DNA from: CAMLLJ01 sp035759585
Lineage (GTDB): Bacteria; Gemmatimonadota; Gemmatimonadetes; Gemmatimonadales; GWC2-71-9
Direction: 5' to 3'
DNA: 24,715 nucleotides
NCBI GenBank assembly: GCA_035759585.1
Contig: DASTUP010000054.1
Span: 1 to 24,715 of the forward strand
Made by a program: the position numbers and the translations under genes
Notes under the pieces: generated by a model
The model's input: only the letters and a program-made list of their open reading frames with translations
Database searches by the model: none
What the model was told of the DNA's origin: nothing
In this document: positions 1-15,621 of the stretch, in pieces
Numbering within the stretch: the stretch's first letter is position 1
How the letters are laid out: each line of letters opens with the position of its first letter

Positions 1-39
1 CGGGCGGGACCGGCCGCTTTACGGCCTTGTTGCGGCGGC

Positions 40-444
40 TCACTTCTTACCTCCCTTGGCCGGGGCGGCTCCACCCTTCGGCCGCTTGGCGCCGTACTTC
101 GAGCGGCTGCGGCGGCGGTCGTTCACGCCGGCCGAGTCGAGGGTGCCGCGGACGATGTGGTAGCGCACGCCCGGCAGGTCCTTCACGCGGCCGCCCCGGA
201 TGAGGACGATCGAGTGCTCCTGCAGGTTGTGACCCTCACCCGGGATGTAGGCCGTGACCTCGAAGCCGTTGGTGAGGCGCACACGGGCGACCTTCCGGAG
301 CGCCGAGTTCGGCTTCTTCGGGGTCGTGGTGTAGACGCGCGTGCAGACGCCGCGCTTGAGGGGATTCCCCTTGAGCGCCGGCGCCTTGTCCTTCGCCAGT
401 ACGGGCTTCCGGCCGTGCCGGATGAGCTGATTGATAGTCGGCAT
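40..444 (-). CDS. rpsL: 30S ribosomal protein S12
   Basis: S12 sits at the decoding centre of the small subunit and monitors codon-anticodon pairing. The 134-residue product has the near-invariant blocks KRGVCTRVYTTTPKKPNSAL and GEGHNLQEHS, and GGRVKDLPGVRYH. It is slightly longer than E. coli S12 because of a basic Gly/Ala/Lys-rich tail. Lys43 and Lys88, where streptomycin-resistance substitutions classically occur, are both wild type. The start ATG (442-444) matches the family N-terminus; the purine-rich AAGAGGA in front of it is unusually close, about 1 nt away. In most bacteria rpsL follows rpoC directly; here a plus-strand gene pair lies between them. The 39 bases to the left edge are non-coding, and rpsG would be expected beyond the window. 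Confidence 0.98.
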   Translation of the reverse strand: MPTINQLIRHGRKPVLAKDKAPALKGNPLKRGVCTRVYTTTPKKPNSALRKVARVRLTNGFEVTAYIPGEGHNLQEHSIVLIRGGRVKDLPGVRYHIVRGTLDSAGVNDRRRSRSKYGAKRPKGGAAPAKGGKK

Positions 445-465
445 ATCCTCTTATGGCTCGTGCGT

Positions 466-483
466 CCCGGAACTGGTTCCGGG
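466..483. promoter_or_regulatory. Perfect hairpin in the rpsL leader
   Basis: An 8-bp perfect inverted repeat (CCCGGAAC / GTTCCGGG) with a 2-nt centre lies about 20 nt upstream of the rpsL start, between the candidate promoter and the gene. It would fold in the rpsL leader mRNA. It could be a leader structure or an operator; nothing in the sequence decides which. No poly-U run follows it on the minus strand, so a terminator role is unlikely. Confidence 0.45.
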
Positions 484-494
484 AGAGACTTGCA

Positions 495-523
495 AACTTA
501 GCGGTGGAGCCGGGTTAGGTCAA
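495..523 (-). promoter_or_regulatory. Candidate sigma70 promoter for rpsL
   Basis: On the minus strand TTGACC (518-523) is followed after exactly 17 nt by TAAGTT (495-500). The -35 box is strong and the -10 box weak. The predicted start is near 488, giving a leader of about 45 nt that contains the 466-483 hairpin. rpsL needs its own promoter here because the lemA/DUF2207 pair interrupts the link to rpoC. A second candidate, an extended -10 TGCTATAAG at 591-599 on the minus strand, has no clear -35 and could be an alternative. Confidence 0.45.
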
Positions 524-627
524 GCGGACGTTGGCCGGCACCCGTCGCGAAGGGTCCGGACCGACCCGACGGATCCCCCGACCCGGCTACCTTATAGCAT
601 CCTCTCGAACCTGATCGGGGTCCGTCC

Positions 628-1176
628 ATGACTCTGGCCCTCCTCGCGGTCGCGCTGCTCGGCGCGGGCTACGTCGTCCTGACCTATAACGGACTCACCC
701 GGCTCCGCCAGATGGCGCGAAATGCCTGGGCCGACATCGACGTCCAGCTTCGGCGCCGGCACGATCTCGTGCCCAATCTGGTCGGCGCCGTGCAGGGACA
801 TGCGGGCTACGAACGATCCACGCTCGAAGCAGTCATCGATGCGAGGAGCCGAGCCCAGGCGGCATCCGGACCGTCCGCGGCCGGATCGGCCGAGCGGGCG
901 CTGGCGGAAGGCGTCGGACGCATCCTCGCGCTGGCGGAAGCGTATCCGGATCTCAAGGCCGGCCAGAGCTTTCTCGAGTTGCAGCGCTCGCTGGTCGAGA
1001 TCGAAAATCACGTGCAGGAGGCCCGGCGCTACTACAATGCGGTGGTTCGCGACCTCAACACCCGGATCGAGCAGTTTCCCTCCAACCTGATCGCAGGTCC
1101 GCTCGGATTCGAGCGCGAAGAGCCGTTCGGGCTTACGGACCCGACGGAGGCAGCGGTGCCGGAGGTCAGGCCATGA
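628..1176 (+). CDS. lemA: LemA family membrane-anchored protein
   Basis: The 182-residue product has a single N-terminal membrane segment (about residues 1-20) followed by the helical LemA domain. Signature stretches include NAWADIDVQLRRRHDLVPNL, a helix around GYERSTLEAVIDARSRAQ, and YYNAVVRDLNTRIEQFPSN near the C-terminus. Length is typical of the family. LemA proteins are anchored in the membrane with the helical bundle outside the cytoplasm; their biochemical role is not established. The stop codon overlaps the start of the next gene (ATGA at 1173-1176), so the two are almost certainly co-translated. LemA next to a DUF2207 protein is a recurrent pairing in bacteria. No convincing ribosome-binding site is visible before the ATG. 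Confidence 0.93.
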   Translation: MTLALLAVALLGAGYVVLTYNGLTRLRQMARNAWADIDVQLRRRHDLVPNLVGAVQGHAGYERSTLEAVIDARSRAQAASGPSAAGSAERALAEGVGRILALAEAYPDLKAGQSFLELQRSLVEIENHVQEARRYYNAVVRDLNTRIEQFPSNLIAGPLGFEREEPFGLTDPTEAAVPEVRP

Positions 1177-2897
1177 GGCGCGGCCGCGTCGCGCTTGCCC
1201 TGTTCCTGGCCTTCACCGTGGCCGGTGCACTCCATCCGGCGGCAGCGCAGCGCTCGCTCGAGATACGGCGATTCGACGCCCGCATCACGGTGTCGCCCGA
1301 TGCGAGCATCGAGGTCACCGAGACGATCGAAGCGAATTTCATCGGGGCCTGGAACGGGATCTATCGGAAGGTCCCGGTGCAGTACCGCACGCCGCAGGGC
1401 TTCAACTGGTCGATCCGCCTTTCGCTCATTTCCGCGACAGATGGCCAGGGCGCCCCGCTCCGCACCGAGACATCCCGCGAGGGCCACTCGATCCAGTACA
1501 AGATGTGGGTCCCCGGCGCGACGGACGCGGTGAAGACCGTCGTGCTCCGCTACCGGGTCGAGAACGCGCTCCGCTTCTTCGAGGAGCACGACGAGCTCTA
1601 CTGGAACGTGACCGGCGACGAGTGGGACGTGGCGCTCGGCATGGTCACGGCGGAGATCGTCCTTCCGACCGGAGCCACCGGCATCCGCGCAACGGCATTC
1701 AACGGCGTGCAGGGGGCAACGCTGACCGAGGCGGAAATCGTCGACTCGGGAACCTCGGTCAGCATCCGCATGCCGCGGCCGCTCGAGTTCCGTGAAGGGC
1801 TCACGGCCGTGGTCGGCTGGGACAAAGGCGCAGTGGCGGAGCCGACGGCGGCCGACCGCGCGGCCGGTTTCCTCGCGACGAACTGGCCGCTGGGGATTCC
1901 CGTTCCCGTGTTCCTGATCATGCTCGGACTCTGGCGGAATCGCGGCCGCGATCCCCGTCGCCGGCCCATCGTCGTGCGCTACGAGCCGCCGCCTGGGCTC
2001 ACAGCTGCAGAAGCGGGCACGCTCACCGACGAACGCGTCGACATGCGGGACATCACGGCCACACTCGTGGACCTGGCGGTGCGCGGGTTCATCCGGATCG
2101 AGCAGACGGAGGAAACCGCACTCTTCGGCCTCATGAAGAACGAAGATTTCCTGCTGCATTCCCTGAGACCGCGAGAGGAATGGAGCTCGCTCGCGCCGCA
2201 CGAGCGCCTGGTCATGGAAGGCATATTCGAATCGGCGCAGACGTCCGTGGCGCTTTCCGATCTCAAGGACGAATTCTACACCGAGCTCGAGGGCATCCGT
2301 TCCGCCATCATGACTCGCCTCGTTTCGGGCGGGATGTTCCGGGTGCGGCCCGACAGGACGCGCACGGCGTGGATGGTCGGCGGCGTCATCTTCGGCGTCG
2401 TCGTCGGCTTCGCCGGCGCGGGGATTGCAGCCGGCTTCTCGCTCACACCGGTGCCCTTCCTGATCGCGGGCGCCCTGTCGGCCATCATCATCATGGCATT
2501 CGGCTGGCAAATGCCTGCTCGTACGCTTGCCGGGACGCGAGCGCTCGAGCAGGTCCTCGGCTTCGAGGAATTCCTCGAGCGGGTCGAGAAGGAGCGCTAC
2601 CAGATGGCGCGGCCCACGCCGGAGATGTTCGAGAAATTCCTTCCCTATGCCATGGCCTTCGGCGTCGAGCGCCAGTGGGCGAAGGCGTTCGACGGGCTTC
2701 AGGTCCAGCCACCCACCTGGTATGCCGGCGTCCGCCACGGAACGTTCAGTGCGAGCAGCTTCTCGCACAGCATCTCATCGATGTCCACGCAAGCGGCGAG
2801 CACGATGAGCTCATCGCCGAGGACGTCCAGCGGGTCGGGGTTCAGTGGTGGGTCGTCGGGGGGTGGTGGCGGCGGAGGTGGGGGCGGCGGCTTCTGA
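1173..2897 (+). CDS. DUF2207 family membrane protein
   Basis: The 574-residue protein starts with a signal peptide (about residues 1-26, ending AAAQ). An extracytoplasmic beta-rich region follows, with the family-typical NGIYRKVPV and LYWNVTGDEW stretches. There is one membrane segment at about 240-254, a cytoplasmic part beginning RYEPPPGLTAAEAG, and two further membrane segments at about 399-421 and 424-445. Next comes a conserved cytoplasmic block (FEEFLERVEKERY, KFLPYAMAFGVERQWAKAF). The end is Ser/Gly-rich, closing with a run of glycines and a final Phe, as is common in this family. Function is unknown. It overlaps lemA by 4 nt, and together they form a small operon probably acting at the cell envelope. 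It converges on rpoC. Confidence 0.92.
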   Translation: MRRGRVALALFLAFTVAGALHPAAAQRSLEIRRFDARITVSPDASIEVTETIEANFIGAWNGIYRKVPVQYRTPQGFNWSIRLSLISATDGQGAPLRTETSREGHSIQYKMWVPGATDAVKTVVLRYRVENALRFFEEHDELYWNVTGDEWDVALGMVTAEIVLPTGATGIRATAFNGVQGATLTEAEIVDSGTSVSIRMPRPLEFREGLTAVVGWDKGAVAEPTAADRAAGFLATNWPLGIPVPVFLIMLGLWRNRGRDPRRRPIVVRYEPPPGLTAAEAGTLTDERVDMRDITATLVDLAVRGFIRIEQTEETALFGLMKNEDFLLHSLRPREEWSSLAPHERLVMEGIFESAQTSVALSDLKDEFYTELEGIRSAIMTRLVSGGMFRVRPDRTRTAWMVGGVIFGVVVGFAGAGIAAGFSLTPVPFLIAGALSAIIIMAFGWQMPARTLAGTRALEQVLGFEEFLERVEKERYQMARPTPEMFEKFLPYAMAFGVERQWAKAFDGLQVQPPTWYAGVRHGTFSASSFSHSISSMSTQAASTMSSSPRTSSGSGFSGGSSGGGGGGGGGGGF

Positions 2898-2922
2898 CGC
2901 CGAACGCGCCCGCCGAACGCAA

Positions 2923-2950
2923 GAACGCCCGGGAGAAATCCCGGGCGTTC
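2923..2950. terminator. Convergent terminator between DUF2207 gene and rpoC
   Basis: A 12-bp perfect stem (arms 2923-2934 and 2939-2950, GAACGCCCGGGA and its complement) closes a GAAA loop (plus strand). It lies in the 79-bp gap between two convergent genes. Neither side has a real T-run, so efficiency cannot be judged, but position and stem strength fit a shared bidirectional terminator. Confidence 0.75.
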
Positions 2951-2976
2951 GCATTTCACAGGGTTTCGACGTCGGG

Positions 2977-7557
<4,581 letters not shown>

Positions 7558-7567
7558 GTGATCCCTC

Positions 7568-12025
<4,458 letters not shown>

Positions 12026-12051
12026 CTAGTCACTCTCACGCAGCACAAATG

Positions 12052-12094
12052 GCCCCAGCACGGAACCCCCGCCGGAGGCGGGGTGTTCTGGGGC
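12052..12094 (-). terminator. Two-stem hairpin just upstream of rpoB (candidate attenuator)
   Basis: An outer 7-bp stem pairs 12052-12058 with 12088-12094 (GCCCCAG/CTGGGGC). It encloses an inner 7-bp stem, 12067-12073 with 12077-12083 (CCCCGCC/GGCGGGG). The structure ends about 27 nt before the rpoB start. On the minus strand it is followed by CATTTGTG, a poor U-tract. The position matches the rplL-rpoB attenuator known in E. coli, which lowers rpoBC transcription relative to rplJL. That function is inference here. Confidence 0.5.
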
Positions 12095-12171
12095 TCGGCA
12101 AGTACGGCAAACGAAAAGGCGAGCGTGCATCGCGTCTCACTGAAATAGGGTGCGTGGCCACCAGATCCTTC

Positions 12172-12214
12172 GCCGGGGGCTGAAGCCCCCAGCTCAGGAT
12201 AGGGCTGCGCCCTA
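12172..12214 (-). promoter_or_regulatory. Hairpin pair directly after rplL
   Basis: Two short inverted repeats follow each other at the rplL end. The first, TAGGGC/GCCCTA (12200-12205 and 12209-12214), overlaps the rplL stop codon. The second is a 9-bp stem with one G-U pair (12172-12180 with 12185-12193, core GGGGGC/GCCCCC) closing a UUCA loop in the transcript. Partial termination, an mRNA-processing site or a small repetitive element are all possible. The rest of the gap (12095-12171) shows nothing I can assign. Confidence 0.4.
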
Positions 12215-12595
12215 CTTCAGCTCGACGGTCGCGCCCTGCTCTTCCAGCTTCTTCTTCAGCTCTTCGGCCTCGGCCTTGGACACGCCCTCCTTGATGACGC
12301 TCGGCACGTTGTCCACGGCATCCTTCGCTTCCTTGAGGCCCAGGCTCGTGATCTCGCGGACCACCTTGATGACCTGGATCTTCTTGGCGCCGCCCTCCTT
12401 GAGGACGACGGAGAACTCCGTCTTCTCCTCGGCCGCGGGCGCCGCCGCGCCGCCGCCCGCGCCGCCGGCCGGAGCCGCGGCAACGGTGACGTTGAACTTC
12501 GTCTTGAACGCCTCGATGAGGTCCGCGAGCTCGACGACGGTCTTGTTGCCGATCGCCTCGAGGATCTCTTCGTTGCTCAGCGTGGTGGTAGCCAT
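12212..12595 (-). CDS. rplL: 50S ribosomal protein L7/L12
   Basis: The 127-residue stalk protein that recruits translation factors. An N-terminal dimerisation domain (1-36) is followed by an Ala/Gly-rich hinge (37-57). The conserved factor-binding domain contains FSVVLKEGGAKKIQVIKVVR and LGLKEAKDAVDNVP. The reading frame is open further upstream, but the start is placed at the ATG of MATTTLSNEE, which matches the family and has GGAG 9 nt before it. It follows rplJ by 19 nt, the usual stalk-gene pair. Confidence 0.98.
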   Translation of the reverse strand: MATTTLSNEEILEAIGNKTVVELADLIEAFKTKFNVTVAAAPAGGAGGGAAAPAAEEKTEFSVVLKEGGAKKIQVIKVVREITSLGLKEAKDAVDNVPSVIKEGVSKAEAEELKKKLEEQGATVELK

Positions 12596-12614
12596 TTCAC
12601 TATTCTCCGTACGG

Positions 12615-13103
12615 TTATGCAGCGGTCGACCGCTGGTCGCGAAGCGCCTCGAGCGAGGCAACCATGGAATACAGGACGTTGTTCAGCGTGCCGGCGAACT
12701 GGCCGAGCAGGACTTCCCGCGGCGGAATCGAGCCGAGCCGCTGGATATACGCGGGCTCGACGGTCTTTCCGTCCACGTAGCCGGCCTTGACGGCCGGCTT
12801 CTCGAACTCGCGGGCGAAATCCGTCAGGACCTTCGCCGCAGCGAGGGGGTCCGTCGAGAGCACGAGCCCGGTGGGCCCCGCGAGGTGCTCGGACAGCTCG
12901 GTAATGTTGTTCGCGGCCAGCGCGCGCTGCGCCAGCGTGTTCTTCACCACCACGTACTGCACGCCCGCGGCGCGCATGCGCCGCCGGAGCTCCGTCATAC
13001 GGAGCACGTTCAGTCCGCTGAAGTCGGTGACGTAGACGTTCGGCGCCGCCTTGAGCTGCTCGGTCAGCGACTCCACCGTTTCCTGCCGCTCGGTCTTGCT
13101 CAT
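12615..13103 (-). CDS. rplJ: 50S ribosomal protein L10
   Basis: The 162-residue protein anchors the L7/L12 dimers to the large subunit. Recognisable stretches are VYVTDFSGLNVLRMTELRRR, YVVVKNTLAQRA and the C-terminal helix TLNNVLYSMVASLEALRDQR that binds L12. The start ATG overlaps the rplA stop (ATGA, 13100-13103). This leaves no intergenic leader of the kind to which the L10-L12 complex binds for autoregulation in E. coli, so stalk synthesis is presumably coupled to L1 translation or controlled elsewhere. Confidence 0.98.
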   Translation of the reverse strand: MSKTERQETVESLTEQLKAAPNVYVTDFSGLNVLRMTELRRRMRAAGVQYVVVKNTLAQRALAANNITELSEHLAGPTGLVLSTDPLAAAKVLTDFAREFEKPAVKAGYVDGKTVEPAYIQRLGSIPPREVLLGQFAGTLNNVLYSMVASLEALRDQRSTAA

Positions 13104-13789
13104 CGGTATCCCGCCGTTTCCAGCCGGACGCCCGGCCCCATGGTGCTCGAGATCGTGGCCGAGCGGATGTAGGTGCCCTTCGCCGCAGCCGGCTTGGCGC
13201 GGACGATCGTATCCATGAATGCCTGCACGTTCTCGGCGAGCTGGTGCTCGCTGAACGAGACCTTCCCGATCGGCGCGTGCACGTTCCCCGTCTTGTCGAC
13301 GCGGAACTCGATCTTGCCCGCCTTGATCTCCTTCACGGCTCTGGCGACGTCCATCGTCACCGTGCCCGCCTTCGGGTTCGGCATGAGGCCGCGCGGACCG
13401 AGGACGCGGCCGAGCGTGCCCAGCTGGCCCATGACGTCCGGCGTGGCGACGATCACGTCGCACTCGAGCCAGCCGTCCTTGAGCTTCTGGATGTACTCGA
13501 TGCCGACGAAATCGGCGCCCGCGGACTCCGCCTCGCGCACCCGGTCTCCCTGGGTGATCACGAGGACCCGGACCGGCTTGCCGGTGCCGTGCGGCAGCAC
13601 GACCGTGCCGCGCACGACCTGGTCCGCATGCCGCGGATCGACCCCGAGGCGTACCGCCACGTCCACCGTCTCATCGAACTTCGCGAACGACGCCCGCTTC
13701 ACGACGCCGACCGCTTCCTGCACCGTGTGCTCACGCGCGCGATCGACCGTGGCGGCCGCAGCGCGGAAGCGCTTTCCCTGGGTCGGCAT
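13100..13789 (-). CDS. rplA: 50S ribosomal protein L1
   Basis: The 229-residue L1 stalk protein, involved in release of E-site tRNA. Conserved blocks include SAGADFVGIEYIQKLKDGW, GRVLGPRGLMPNPKAGTV and GKIEFRVDKTGNVHAPIGK. The frame is open further upstream, but the start is at MPTQGKRF, whose ATG overlaps the rplK stop by one base (TGATG, 13787-13791). In many bacteria L1 also represses its own operon by binding the leader in front of rplK; the nusG-rplK gap would be the place for this, but no L1 site can be assigned by eye. Confidence 0.98.
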   Translation of the reverse strand: MPTQGKRFRAAAATVDRAREHTVQEAVGVVKRASFAKFDETVDVAVRLGVDPRHADQVVRGTVVLPHGTGKPVRVLVITQGDRVREAESAGADFVGIEYIQKLKDGWLECDVIVATPDVMGQLGTLGRVLGPRGLMPNPKAGTVTMDVARAVKEIKAGKIEFRVDKTGNVHAPIGKVSFSEHQLAENVQAFMDTIVRAKPAAAKGTYIRSATISSTMGPGVRLETAGYR

Positions 13790-14214
13790 CAGTCGGTCAC
13801 CTCGAGGCCCATCGAACGGGCCGTCCCGGCGACCATGCGCATGGCGCTCTCGAGGTCGGAGGCGTTCAGATCGGCCATCTTGATCTCGGCGATCTTCTTC
13901 ACCTGGGCCTTCGTGACCTTGCCGACCTTGGTCCGGTTCGGCGACGCGCTCCCCTTCTCGATCCCCGCTTCCTTGAGGAGGAGGTTCGGCGCCGGCGGCG
14001 TCTTGGTGATGAACGTGAACGTCCGGTCGGCGAAAATCGTGACGACCACGGGAATCACCATGCCGGACTGGCTCTGGGTCCGCGCGTTGAACTGCTTGCA
14101 GAACTCCATGATGTTGACACCATGGGGCCCGAGCGCCGTGCCGACCGGGGGGGCGGGATTCGCCGCGCCGGCCGGGCACTGGAGCTTCACCATTGCGGTG
14201 ATCTTCTTTGCCAT
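13789..14214 (-). CDS. rplK: 50S ribosomal protein L11
   Basis: The 141-residue protein forms the GTPase-associated centre with 23S rRNA and is the target region of thiostrepton-type antibiotics. The N-terminal domain has the proline-rich CPAGAANPAPPVGTALGPHG and NIMEFCKQFN. The C-terminal rRNA-binding domain has TKTPPAPNLLLKEAG and ends AMRMVAGTARSMGLEV. Length is typical. A GGAAGG ribosome site lies 4 nt before the ATG. A 134-bp gap rich in inverted repeats separates it from nusG, whereas its junction with rplA overlaps. Confidence 0.98.
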   Translation of the reverse strand: MAKKITAMVKLQCPAGAANPAPPVGTALGPHGVNIMEFCKQFNARTQSQSGMVIPVVVTIFADRTFTFITKTPPAPNLLLKEAGIEKGSASPNRTKVGKVTKAQVKKIAEIKMADLNASDLESAMRMVAGTARSMGLEVTD

Positions 14215-14239
14215 TCGGCCTTCCGTTTCTTCGTGTAAT

Positions 14240-14263
14240 GGGCGACGCGGGCGCCGCCCCTAC
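14240..14263. repeat. Degenerate copy of the GGGGCGAC palindrome
   Basis: The element begins GGGCGAC and ends GCCGCCCCTAC, a decayed version of the palindrome at 14319-14346. With that element it brackets about 55 bp of GC-rich sequence. The bracketed part holds a further inverted repeat (GGCGCCGT 14294-14301, ACGGCGCC 14303-14310) and a 6-bp stem (CCGCGA 14268-14273, TCGCGG 14286-14291). The arrangement resembles a doublet of REP-type elements. It lies 26 bp upstream of the rplK start. Confidence 0.5.
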
Positions 14264-14318
14264 GCTGCCGCGATGACCCGCGCGGTCGCGGGGGGCGCCG
14301 TGACGGCGCCGGCGGGCT

Positions 14319-14346
14319 GTAGGGGCGACATATATGTCGCCCCTAC
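14319..14346. repeat. Perfect 28-bp palindrome after nusG
   Basis: Arms GTAGGGGCGACATA and TATGTCGCCCCTAC form a perfect 14+14 palindrome ending 2 nt past the nusG stop codon. Related elements lie at 14240-14263, 15321-15345 and 24529-24554, all between genes. Similar GGGGCG palindromes are common intergenic repeats in many bacterial genomes. It may also act as an mRNA stabilising or terminating hairpin, but no T-run follows it on the minus strand. Confidence 0.8.
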
Positions 14347-14348
14347 GA

Positions 14349-14891
14349 TCAATGCCCGCGCAATTGCATGTAATCCATTTCCACCGACGTCGGCCGCCCG
14401 AAGAGGCTGACCGAGACCTTCACCTTCCCCTTGTCGGCGAGGACTTCTTCCACCGTCCCGCTGAAATCGCTGAACGGCCCTTCGGTGATCTCGACGACCT
14501 GACCGACGAGGAACGGGATCTCCTCCTTCGGCTCCGCGTCGGCCGCTTCCTCGGCGATGCCGAGCAGCCGGTTGACCTCATCCTGCCGGAGCGGCTGCGG
14601 CGCCTTGCCGGTGCCGACGAACTTGATGACACCCTGGATGCTGTTCACCAGGTGCAGCGCTTCCTGGCTGATCCCCATCTCGACGAGGACGTAGCCGGGA
14701 TACAGCTTCCGCTCGACCGCCACCTTCTTGCCGTTCTTGATCTCGATCACTTCCTGCACCGGGACGAGCGCCTGCCGGACGAGCTTCTGCTCGACGGGGC
14801 GCGGGTCGTCCTGGATCCGCTGCTGCAGGAGGTTCCGGACCTTGTTCTCGTGGCCGGCCGTCGTCTGGATGGCGTACCAGCGATAGTCCAT
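14349..14891 (-). CDS. nusG: Transcription termination/antitermination factor NusG
   Basis: The 180-residue NusG binds RNA polymerase through its N-terminal NGN domain (about 1-100; YRWYAIQTTAGHENKV, KLYPGYVLVEM). Its C-terminal KOW domain (about 128-180; LVGQVVEITEGPFSDFSG) contacts Rho or ribosomal S10. A short acidic, Ala/Glu-rich linker (about 110-125) joins the domains. Length is close to E. coli NusG. It begins 5 nt after secE with AAGGG just before the ATG, so the two are translated together, as in most bacteria. Confidence 0.98.
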   Translation of the reverse strand: MDYRWYAIQTTAGHENKVRNLLQQRIQDDPRPVEQKLVRQALVPVQEVIEIKNGKKVAVERKLYPGYVLVEMGISQEALHLVNSIQGVIKFVGTGKAPQPLRQDEVNRLLGIAEEAADAEPKEEIPFLVGQVVEITEGPFSDFSGTVEEVLADKGKVKVSVSLFGRPTSVEMDYMQLRGH

Positions 14892-14896
14892 GGCCC

Positions 14897-15139
14897 TTAC
14901 CGCGCGATCCGCGCGACGCCGTCCACCAGGATCTTCTGGAGGCCGAAGTCGAGCACGCCGATCGTCACGCCGAGGATCATCGAAAGGATGATGATCATCC
15001 GCGTGGCCTTGATCAGCTCGGGACGCGTGGGCCAGGTGACCTTCCGCATCTCGGCCTTCGTCGCCACCAGGAAGCCGCGCGCATCCGCGAGGCGGCCGCT
15101 TCCGTCGGTCGCGCGTTCTGCGAGCGGGGCGTCGGCCAT
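14897..15139 (-). CDS. secE: Preprotein translocase subunit SecE
   Basis: An 80-residue single-span SecE of the short type. The amphipathic cytoplasmic helix with the conserved AEMRKVTWPTRPEL precedes one membrane segment (about 47-66). SecE clamps SecY in the SecYEG export channel. Its ATG directly abuts the rpmG stop codon (TAG then ATG, no spacer), so it probably relies on ribosomes leaving rpmG, or on the AAGGA in the last rpmG codons. The first 20 residues are poorly conserved, as is usual. Confidence 0.97.
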   Translation of the reverse strand: MADAPLAERATDGSGRLADARGFLVATKAEMRKVTWPTRPELIKATRMIIILSMILGVTIGVLDFGLQKILVDGVARIAR

Positions 15140-15292
15140 CTACTTCGATTCCTTGTGCGTCACGTGCTTGTTGCAGTGCGGGCAGTACTTGCGCCGCTCC
15201 ACCCGCTCGGGATGCTTCCGCTTGTTCTTGTCACCGAAGAAATTGCGGTTCTTGCAATCGGTGCACTCGAGAATGATCTTGTCCCGCGGCAC
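15140..15292 (-). CDS. rpmG: 50S ribosomal protein L33
   Basis: A 50-residue ribosomal protein reading MPRDKIILECTDC, then KNRNFFGDKNKRKHPER, and ending HCNKHVTHKESK. Cys10, Cys13, Cys37 and Cys40 form the zinc ribbon of the Zn-binding (C+) L33 type. The start is placed at GTG 15290-15292, with AAGGG 6 nt upstream and a family-like N-terminus; a TTG two codons earlier is possible. It is the first gene of the operon after the 15373-15401 promoter, with a leader of about 75 nt. The rpmG-secE-nusG order is conserved widely. Confidence 0.95.
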   Translation of the reverse strand: MPRDKIILECTDCKNRNFFGDKNKRKHPERVERRKYCPHCNKHVTHKESK

Positions 15293-15320
15293 GGCCAACC
15301 CTTCTCTCTATGCGTGGACA

Positions 15321-15345
15321 AGGGCGACCCCCTGTGGGTCGCCCT
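15321..15345. repeat. GGGCGACCC palindrome in the rpmG leader
   Basis: Ten-base arms (AGGGCGACCC at 15321-15330, GGGTCGCCCT at 15336-15345) flank a 5-nt loop. The arms share the GGGCGAC core of the palindromes at 14319 and 24529. It lies between the operon promoter and the rpmG start, so it folds in the 5' leader of the whole rpmG-rpoC transcript. It could be a regulatory hairpin or just a repeat insertion. Confidence 0.7.
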
Positions 15346-15372
15346 GGGCTGCCTGTTTTCGGACAGACTTTC

Positions 15373-15401
15373 ATAATAGACGGCGGCTAAACCCTTGTCA
15401 A
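15373..15401 (-). promoter_or_regulatory. Strong sigma70 promoter of the rpmG-to-rpoC operon
   Basis: On the minus strand a perfect TTGACA (15396-15401) is followed after exactly 17 nt by TATTAT (15373-15378). The predicted start is near 15366, about 75 nt upstream of rpmG. The AT-rich boxes stand out in GC-rich sequence. No comparably strong promoter is seen further inside the operon. Confidence 0.85.
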
Positions 15402-15621
15402 TCGGGGCGCTTTGCGACATCGCCGTGCGAGCGCCCTTTTCCGGCGCCTGCGTCGTCCTCTCTGCGCCGGGCGGAGCGGACGGTAGGTTGGACGGGTCTC
15501 CCGTCCGGGTGACTTCCCGATGTCCGTCCTGCTCCGACGCGCGGCGCCCCACCATTCTGGTCGGCACCAGATGGACGGTGGATGCGGCAGCCGACCCAAT
15601 TCGCCGAGGCGCGACCGCCTG
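15402..15621. other. Intergenic region between the operon promoter and the kinase gene
   Basis: No gene is supported here. It holds a perfect 7-bp hairpin (GGACGGG 15490-15496, loop TCT, CCCGTCC 15500-15506). It also holds an imperfect hairpin (TCTGGT 15556-15561 with ACCAGA 15566-15571, extended by CCACC 15549-15553 with GGTGG 15577-15581). A promoter for the plus-strand kinase is expected in this stretch but none is convincing. The tRNA-Trp gene often found between tuf and secE is not present. Confidence 0.5.

Noticed and set aside
1032..2768. 578-codon minus-strand open frame opposite the DUF2207 gene
   Set aside because: Shadow frame. The plus-strand frame has a signal peptide, membrane segments and family motifs.
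14240..14346. Short inverted repeats considered as a CRISPR array
   Set aside because: The repeats are palindromic, few and not regularly spaced, and no cas genes are present.
15293..15621. Possible tRNA-Trp gene, often located between tuf and secE
   Set aside because: No tRNA-like T-arm or anticodon arm could be found on either strand; the hairpins there do not form a cloverleaf.
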